Notes under the pieces: generated by a model
Told to the model about the DNA's origin: nothing
The model's input: the letters and a program-made list of their open reading frames with translations, nothing else
The model's database searches: none
Translations under genes and position numbers: made by a program
From: Candidatus Omnitrophota bacterium
Lineage (GTDB): Bacteria > Omnitrophota > 4484-213
NCBI GenBank assembly: GCA_030640885.1
Contig: DAOWIN010000107.1
Span: forward strand, 1 to 5,828
Length of the DNA: 5,828 bases
Direction of reading: 5' to 3'
Shown: positions 4,868 through 5,828 of the stretch, one piece after another
How positions within the stretch are numbered: position 1 is the first letter of the stretch
Layout: each line of letters starts with the position of its first letter

Positions 4868-4876
4868 AAGAAAGAA

Positions 4877-5815
4877 ATGAACATCTTGAATGTAAAAAAT
4901 CTAAAAGTCTATTTTTCTCGCCGCAAAAGGCTTATTAAAGCTGTAGATGGTATTAATTTTTTTATTAAGCAAGGAGAAACTTTGGGTTTGGCCGGTGAAT
5001 CTGGTTCAGGCAAAACAGTTACAGCCCTATCCTTGACCAAATTAATTTCAGGAGCGAATCTTGTCAGCGGAGAGGTAATCTTCAAACAAAGAGACATTTT
5101 TAAGACTACTTCTAAGCAACTACAGGAACTTAGAGGCAAGGAGGTAGCTTATATCTTCCAAAATCCCAGCTCTTCTTTAAATCCAGTTTTTACAATTGGC
5201 AGCCAAATGACCGAGATAATCAAACTACATCAGAAAAAAAGCAGAAAGGAGGCAGAACTGGACGCTCTTGAAATGTTGGGGAAAGTGGGCATACCGGATC
5301 AAGAAAAGAATTTCAAAAGCTATCCGCACCAACTTTCCGGAGGGATGAATCAGCGGGTTATGATTGCTATGGCTCTTTCCTGTTGCCCTTCTTTGTTAAT
5401 TGCTGACGAACCAACCACAAATCTGGATTTAACTACTCAGGCTCAGATTTTAGCACTTTTGCAGAAGGTTAAACAGGAACAGAATCTTTCCGTTTTGTTT
5501 ATTACTCATAATTTGGAGATCCTGAAACATTTGGTAGATAGATTAGCAATTATGTATGCGGCACGGATTGTGGAGGTGGGGAAAAATTTGTTTGAGCGTC
5601 CCTTACATCCCTATACGCAGGCTTTGCTTTCGGCTCAACCCGGATTTGACGGGAAGGCTCAGATCTTAAAGGGAGAGGTGCCTTCACCCTTTGATTTTCC
5701 GTCAGGTTGTCGTTTTCATCCTCGTTGCCGCTTGAAAAAAACCATCTGCGAAAAGGAAGAACCGCCAATGAGAGAAAAAGAAGAAGGACATTTTGTAGCT
5801 TGTCATATCACATAA
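4877..5815 (+). CDS. dppD: Peptide ABC transporter ATP-binding protein, DppD/OppD type
   Basis: This cytoplasmic ATPase powers the importer, normally as a heterodimer with a DppF-type subunit, which would be encoded beyond the window. The 312-residue product shows all nucleotide-binding motifs: Walker A GESGSGKT (40-47), Q-loop IFQNP with Gln95, the ABC signature LSGGMNQR (153-160), Walker B LLIADEPT (173-180) with catalytic Glu178, the D-loop NLD (182-184) and the switch His211 in FITHN. The usual neighbours are TALD and THDL, so Asn182 and Asn212 are mild variants. The C-terminal oligopeptide/dipeptide extension includes LHPYTQALLSAQP (243-255) and SGCRFHPRC, with cysteines 278, 284, 291 and 309. 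In this family these four are known to be able to bind an iron-sulfur cluster. The start is 9 bp after dppC, with only a weak purine stretch (AGAAGAAAG) as ribosome site. Length is normal and the gene appears intact. Confidence 0.95.
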   Translation: MNILNVKNLKVYFSRRKRLIKAVDGINFFIKQGETLGLAGESGSGKTVTALSLTKLISGANLVSGEVIFKQRDIFKTTSKQLQELRGKEVAYIFQNPSSSLNPVFTIGSQMTEIIKLHQKKSRKEAELDALEMLGKVGIPDQEKNFKSYPHQLSGGMNQRVMIAMALSCCPSLLIADEPTTNLDLTTQAQILALLQKVKQEQNLSVLFITHNLEILKHLVDRLAIMYAARIVEVGKNLFERPLHPYTQALLSAQPGFDGKAQILKGEVPSPFDFPSGCRFHPRCRLKKTICEKEEPPMREKEEGHFVACHIT

Positions 5816-5828
5816 AAATGTAAAAACA

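Noticed and set aside
14..5815. Functional link between the Cys-containing peptide and the peptide importer
   Set aside because: They share only proximity. secG and a repeat-rich region lie between them, and the importer is a generic Dpp/Opp uptake system, not a peptide exporter or maturation system.
5816..5828. Start of the partner ATPase gene (dppF) at the right edge
   Set aside because: The only ATG, at 5818, is followed at once by TAA. No coding sequence is visible before the window ends, so the partner is only expected, not seen.

Overview
The window looks like a piece of an AT-rich bacterial chromosome with short coding blocks separated by unusually repeat-dense spacers. SecG, a cleaved signal peptide without a lipobox and a Dpp/Opp-type importer indicate a bacterium, probably with a Gram-negative (diderm) envelope. 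TAA, TGA and TAG all appear as stops, so nothing suggests a recoded genetic code. The density of degenerate 6-8 nt tandem repeats in the spacers resembles uncultivated anaerobic lineages such as Omnitrophota or related candidate phyla. That placement is an impression from repeat style, not a demonstrated assignment.

Layout, all genes on the + strand. (1) 14-412: an odd small protein whose N-terminal half is a translated heptanucleotide repeat array and whose last ~53 residues look like a Cys-containing, possibly RiPP-precursor-like peptide. (2) 413-631: a spacer holding a second array of the same repeat, then an AT-rich leader. (3) 632-1009: secG, a subunit of the Sec translocon. (4) 1013-1088: a large nested inverted repeat. 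(5) 1120-5815: an oligopeptide/dipeptide ABC importer in the order binding protein, permease B, permease C, ATPase D. The second ATPase (F), which usually follows, would lie beyond the right edge.

The importer genes form a plausible transport unit. The periplasmic binding protein captures peptides (or a related ligand), DppB and DppC form the channel, and DppD hydrolyses ATP. A heterodimeric partner ATPase is expected downstream. The junctions are unusual: the A-B gap is almost entirely a repeat-built hairpin, the B-C gap holds a perfect 13-bp hairpin plus three repeat families, and the C-D junction has repeat DNA running into the end of dppC.

The main theme of the hunt is that heptanucleotide (sometimes 6- or 8-nt) repeats fill the spacers and also extend into coding sequence at three places: the N-terminal half of the first protein, the signal peptide of the binding protein, and the C-terminus of DppC. 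A second theme is that no gene has a convincing Shine-Dalgarno sequence. A third is that a textbook terminator-like hairpin sits just inside the 5' end of the binding-protein gene.
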